Shown one piece after another: positions 61,062-64,000 of a stretch of DNA of 64,000 nt. The position numbers and the translations under genes are program-made. Positions within the stretch are counted from its first letter, which is position 1. Every line of letters begins with the position of its first letter. The stretch lies in the NCBI RefSeq assembly GCF_027945075.1, contig NZ_CP116034.1, positions 310,001 to 374,000 of the forward strand, written 5' to 3'. Below the pieces are notes generated by a model. The model made no database searches and had not been told where the DNA came from. It saw only the letters and a program-made list of their open reading frames with translations. The stretch is from Chryseobacterium sp. CY350 (lineage in GTDB: Bacteria > Bacteroidota > Bacteroidia > Flavobacteriales > Weeksellaceae).

Positions 61062-61404
61062 AAGACCTTCTAACAGTACGGTCAAGCTTACAAAAGAAGC
61101 ACTTAAAGGATTAAAGCAAATTTATAAACCGGGATATCGATATAAAAAAGTGGGTATAAATCTTTTGCATTTAGTCCCTGATGATGAAATACAAACTAGT
61201 TTGTTTGAGACGAAAAGTAAAAGTGAAAGCAAAGAAATTACAGATGTAATTGATACTTTAAATAATAAATTTGGGAAGAATAAAGTTAAAGTTGCAACAG
61301 TAGGAAATAGAGAAAAAGAATGGGCTTTGATTAAGGAGCATCGAAGCCCAAGATATACAACGAATTGGGACGAGTTATTAATTATAGGAAAAAAGTCTGT
61401 TTAA
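61047..61404 (+). pseudogene. C-terminal remnant of a UmuC-type DNA polymerase
   Basis: The open frame without an ATG reads RPSNSTVKLTKEALKGLKQI, then YRYKKVGINLLHLVPDDEIQ and ends with HRSPRYTTNWDELL. This is the little-finger/DUF4113 end of Y-family polymerase V subunits (YKKAGV-like and SPRYTTxWxE motifs). The 300-residue catalytic part is missing. A GTG at 61150 could start a short product, but this is probably dead. Confidence 0.75.
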
Positions 61405-61547
61405 AAAAACTTTCGCCTACATTTAGATAGTTAAAATTTGCTTGTTTAAACAAAATCTTAGGTTCTCATTTATAACATTTCCCTTGATCTATAATTTCTT
61501 TTTATGATAAATTGATGAAATTTGACTTCATCAAAAATTTTATAATT

Positions 61548-61563
61548 AATCTCAAAAAACGAT
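61548..61563 (+). repeat. Cassette motif site P (exact consensus)
   Basis: Perfect copy, 144 bases after the UmuC remnant and 50 bases before the ATG at 61614. Confidence 0.75.
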
Positions 61564-61613
61564 TTATAATTGTTTTTATCTTTAAAGTATGAAATTTTGA
61601 ATTATAACTCTAT

Positions 61614-62378
61614 ATGAAAACATGCATTTGGTGTAGCCGAAATGATAGTGATATAAATTTTAATACTTTAGCGCATACTTTTCCACAATCACTTGGAGGA
61701 AAAAATATCTGCTTAAATGTATGCGACGATTGCAACTTTGCATTTGGAAAAAAACAAAGCTTTCAACCATCTGTGGATTTAGCTATCAAGGAGATATTTA
61801 ATCTATCAAGATTTTTAATTTCAGATAATAAAAATATTTCTTCTTATAAAAGGTTTAGCTCAGAATATTTTAAAGTAAATCTGCAACAAAGAAAGGTTAG
61901 TATCAAAATGAAGTATAGATTTCAAAGCAAATTTCAAGAAAATTTTGCTAGAAGTTTCAAGCGAGGGATATATAAAATATTCTTAGAAGAACGAGAAAGA
62001 ATATGCGGAGATTCTCATTCTGAAGAATTTAATTTTATCAGAGAGTTTTCTCGTTATAACCTAAACGACATTCCTCTATATTACTTAAAGCCTCGACATC
62101 CTTTGATACTCATTGATCAGGAGCAGTTTGATAATCCTAAACTTCACTTCTTGAAACCTCATTTAGAACTTCATAAAAACTATCGATTGTATGAGTTTTA
62201 TTATGGAGGATATACCTACTTGCTTCATACTAATGCATTTATGCAGGAGTTACACATCAATAATTACAATGCTGAAGTGGTTTTAAAAAATAAAAATAGT
62301 ATGAATTTATCAACATTGGTACAAATTCATAAAATGGAAGATTTAGATTTTAGATATAATCTATTCAATCAGAGATAA
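61614..62378 (+). CDS. HNH-type endonuclease
   Basis: The protein has 254 residues. The N-terminal HNH/zinc module has CIWC (Cys4, Cys7), AHTFPQSLGGKNICLNVCDD (His21, Cys37) and CDDCNFAFG (Cys40, Asn41). This matches the HNH-5-like pattern of C-x-x-C ... H-x-x-P-x-x-LGG ... C-x-x-CN. The remaining 200 residues are uncharacterised and basic. Such genes are frequent in defence and mobile regions. It is the last cassette-like gene, between motifs P and Q. Confidence 0.75.
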   Translation: MKTCIWCSRNDSDINFNTLAHTFPQSLGGKNICLNVCDDCNFAFGKKQSFQPSVDLAIKEIFNLSRFLISDNKNISSYKRFSSEYFKVNLQQRKVSIKMKYRFQSKFQENFARSFKRGIYKIFLEERERICGDSHSEEFNFIREFSRYNLNDIPLYYLKPRHPLILIDQEQFDNPKLHFLKPHLELHKNYRLYEFYYGGYTYLLHTNAFMQELHINNYNAEVVLKNKNSMNLSTLVQIHKMEDLDFRYNLFNQR

Positions 62379-62394
62379 ATTAGTAAAAAAGATA

Positions 62395-62410
62395 AATCTC
62401 AAAAAACGAT
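62395..62410 (+). repeat. Cassette motif site Q (exact consensus), at 3' end of regulator gene
   Basis: Perfect copy, 16 bases after the HNH gene. Its last base is the last base of the stop codon of the minus-strand regulator gene. In the paralogue at 28016 the sequence beyond the stop is different. Confidence 0.75.
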
Positions 62411-64000
62411 CAACTTTCAAAATATTCTTTAGGTGATTTACCATATTCTTCCTTGAATGCTGTCGCAAAAAATTCCGGACTTCCAAATCCTAAATTTGAT
62501 GAAATGTCCTTGATTTTTTGGTTTTTGAACTGAGAATCTGTTTTCAATTTTTCATCAAGATATTTAAATCTTAAATCTGTAAGGTAAGCATTGAATGTTT
62601 TTCCTGTTTTTATCTTAATTATTTTACTTAGATATTTATCATTTGTATTTAATTTCTGGGCAAGAGAGGTCAGCTTTAAATCTTGTTCAAGAAATCCAAA
62701 AGATGATTCAAAACTGTTCATTGCTTTTAAAATTTGTTCAACAGTCAGTTTGTTGATGGGTCTGTAAATATCGTAATCAATTTCCTCTTGAGCAAAAACT
62801 TCTGTGGTTTTAGGTCGTTGAGTTTCTTCGTCTATTTTTTCTTCACTAAAATTTTGAGTATTGGAAATATTATTTTGTTCACGGGTTTTGTTAGATTTTA
62901 CTTTCTTAAAAACATAATAAATTATAGCGAGAGAACTTAAGCAAATAATCACGTAACTCATGATTTCACTCAGAGTATTACTTTCTTCATCTTCTTCTAT
63001 CTTATATTTTTCGTCAAATTCTTTTAGTTTAGTTTGGATATATTTATGGATTTCTCTTTCATATTTATCAAATTCAAGAAGATCGTTCATTGAAGCTAAT
63101 TGCTGTTCAGTAGTTCCATGCTTTTTGTAATATTCTGTAAAAAAATCAAATGCGGGGCGAAAGGAAGGAGATGTCTTACGGTTTTTAAAATAGTTGTCTC
63201 TTATCTGTTTAAATATTGGGAATGCTTTTTCTGTTTCACCAGATTTCCAATAACATTGCGCCAAAAGAAAACTAACATTTTCAGGAACCCGATAATTTAT
63301 TTTATGCATTATATCTAAAGCATTGTTAATTTTAATTATCGCAGATGAATATTTTCCCATTGAAAAGTCATTATAAGCGTCACTAAAATATATATGAAAT
63401 TTATAAAAATTGAAATCTCTGTTTTTACTGTAGAAACTGTAGGCTTCTTTTATAAGTAAATCATTCTCTTTATGTTCTTTTAATTTTGCATTTGTGAGAA
63501 TCATAGCAGTTAAAAAAGTACTGTACCACAATTTGCTATCGTTATTGATTTGATGTTTTTTAAAATATAAATATTGATTTTTTAAAAGTTTTTTGGCCTC
63601 TTCATCCTCACCAATTATTAGTCTAAGTTTTCCGATTGTAAAAAGGGATTTTCTTGATAATTCATCAGAATTTTGATTTCTAAAATAATCGTAAGATGTT
63701 ATTGAAAATTCTATCGCTCTCTTATAGTCGTATATCATTATACTTCCATTTGCGATTGTGAAATATGAACTTCCTATTGCGACTTGATCATGCAGCTTAA
63801 TAGCTAAAGTTAAAATACTATCTCCATACTTTAATCCTGAGCTGTCCGTAGCTGTGCCAGAGGCAAAATCATAGGCATCAAGTAGTTCTTTAGAATTTCC
63901 TTCTTTTTTGGCTAAAGTCACATAATTTTTTGAGAGCAAAAAAGCCTCTTCCCTGTCTTTAGTACTGAGGATCTTAGTTTTAATTTTTTCAAATTTTGAA
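62410..64000 (-). CDS. TPR-containing membrane AraC-type regulator, N-terminus beyond window
   Basis: The frame is open to the window edge (530 codons visible). Residues upstream of the internal TTG at 63939 still match the paralogue at 28016 (SKFEKI, then AFLLSKNYVTLAKKE), so the true start lies outside. TPR helices, a membrane helix around 62930 and an AraC-type domain (LTSLAQKLNTNDKYLSKIIK, ISSNLGFGSPEFFATAF) follow. Its DNA-binding end is nearly identical to the protein at 28016. Motif Q touches its stop codon. Confidence 0.85.
   Translation of the reverse strand, partial: SKFEKIKTKILSTKDREEAFLLSKNYVTLAKKEGNSKELLDAYDFASGTATDSSGLKYGDSILTLAIKLHDQVAIGSSYFTIANGSIMIYDYKRAIEFSITSYDYFRNQNSDELSRKSLFTIGKLRLIIGEDEEAKKLLKNQYLYFKKHQINNDSKLWYSTFLTAMILTNAKLKEHKENDLLIKEAYSFYSKNRDFNFYKFHIYFSDAYNDFSMGKYSSAIIKINNALDIMHKINYRVPENVSFLLAQCYWKSGETEKAFPIFKQIRDNYFKNRKTSPSFRPAFDFFTEYYKKHGTTEQQLASMNDLLEFDKYEREIHKYIQTKLKEFDEKYKIEEDEESNTLSEIMSYVIICLSSLAIIYYVFKKVKSNKTREQNNISNTQNFSEEKIDEETQRPKTTEVFAQEEIDYDIYRPINKLTVEQILKAMNSFESSFGFLEQDLKLTSLAQKLNTNDKYLSKIIKIKTGKTFNAYLTDLRFKYLDEKLKTDSQFKNQKIKDISSNLGFGSPEFFATAFKEEYGKSPKEYFES

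Noticed and set aside
33011..62410. Dispersed repeat as a CRISPR array
   Set aside because: Copies are separated by hundreds to thousands of bases containing genes, spacing is irregular and no cas gene is present.
33011..62410. Dispersed motif as an ordinary Bacteroidota promoter
   Set aside because: It lacks TAnnTTTG and a -33 TTG, its distance to start codons varies from 3 to over 100 bases, and some copies abut minus-strand gene ends or gene fragments.

Overview
The window is Bacteroidota DNA, most likely from a Chryseobacterium-like member of the Flavobacteriales. The evidence is a SusC/SusD pair, a type A type-IX-secretion sorting domain, TPR plus AraC-type regulators, RteC, DUF6520 and DUF3853 proteins, AT-rich intergenic DNA, and -7 boxes of the Bacteroidota type TAnnTTTG. 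I saw no rRNA, tRNA or CRISPR array. Identifications rest on motif recognition alone; no database was searched.

Region 1 (1-21.5 kb) is mostly ordinary. It holds an edge-truncated gene, a membrane protein and a small XRE regulator beside a 16-bp palindrome. A strongly structured leader precedes SusC, SusD and an S9-type peptidase, which together look like a peptide import and degradation locus. Next come a large secreted lipase-like protein with a T9SS signal, a porin-like protein, a lipoprotein/beta-barrel/lipoprotein set whose two lipoproteins are paralogues, a DUF6520/MauE operon, and a TPR-AraC regulator.

Region 2 (21.5-27.9 kb) reads as an integrated plasmid-like element: RteC, excisionase-type HTH, two winged-helix genes around DUF3853, a Rep protein followed by a seven-copy iteron array, a Toprim primase, and a serine recombinase whose only plausible start codon is ATT. 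A beta-barrel 3' remnant marks its right side.

Region 3 (28-62.4 kb) is an accessory island lying between two paralogous TPR-AraC genes in the same orientation. From 33 kb onward many small single-gene units in the + direction are separated by a dispersed 16-bp motif, AATCTCAAAAAACGAT (17 sites). Longer linkers are about 140-150 nt and some contain inverted repeats. Several gene remnants are cut at or within about 10 nt of the motif. Cargo includes a Cys-rich bacteriocin-like precursor with a small membrane partner, a CPBP protease, a HEPN-like protein, a JAMM-like lipoprotein, a 1243-aa protein beside an 819-aa deaminase-type toxin and its SMI1/KNR4 immunity protein, serine hydrolases, and a Crp/Fnr-controlled module of a GcvT/LigM-like protein, an NmrA-like oxidoreductase and an SMR transporter. 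There are also many broken genes (SNase, VOC, UmuC, alpha/beta hydrolase and unknowns). The arrangement has the logic of a cassette array, but no integron integrase is visible. Several frameshifts lie in or near homopolymers, so sequencing error must be separated from real decay.
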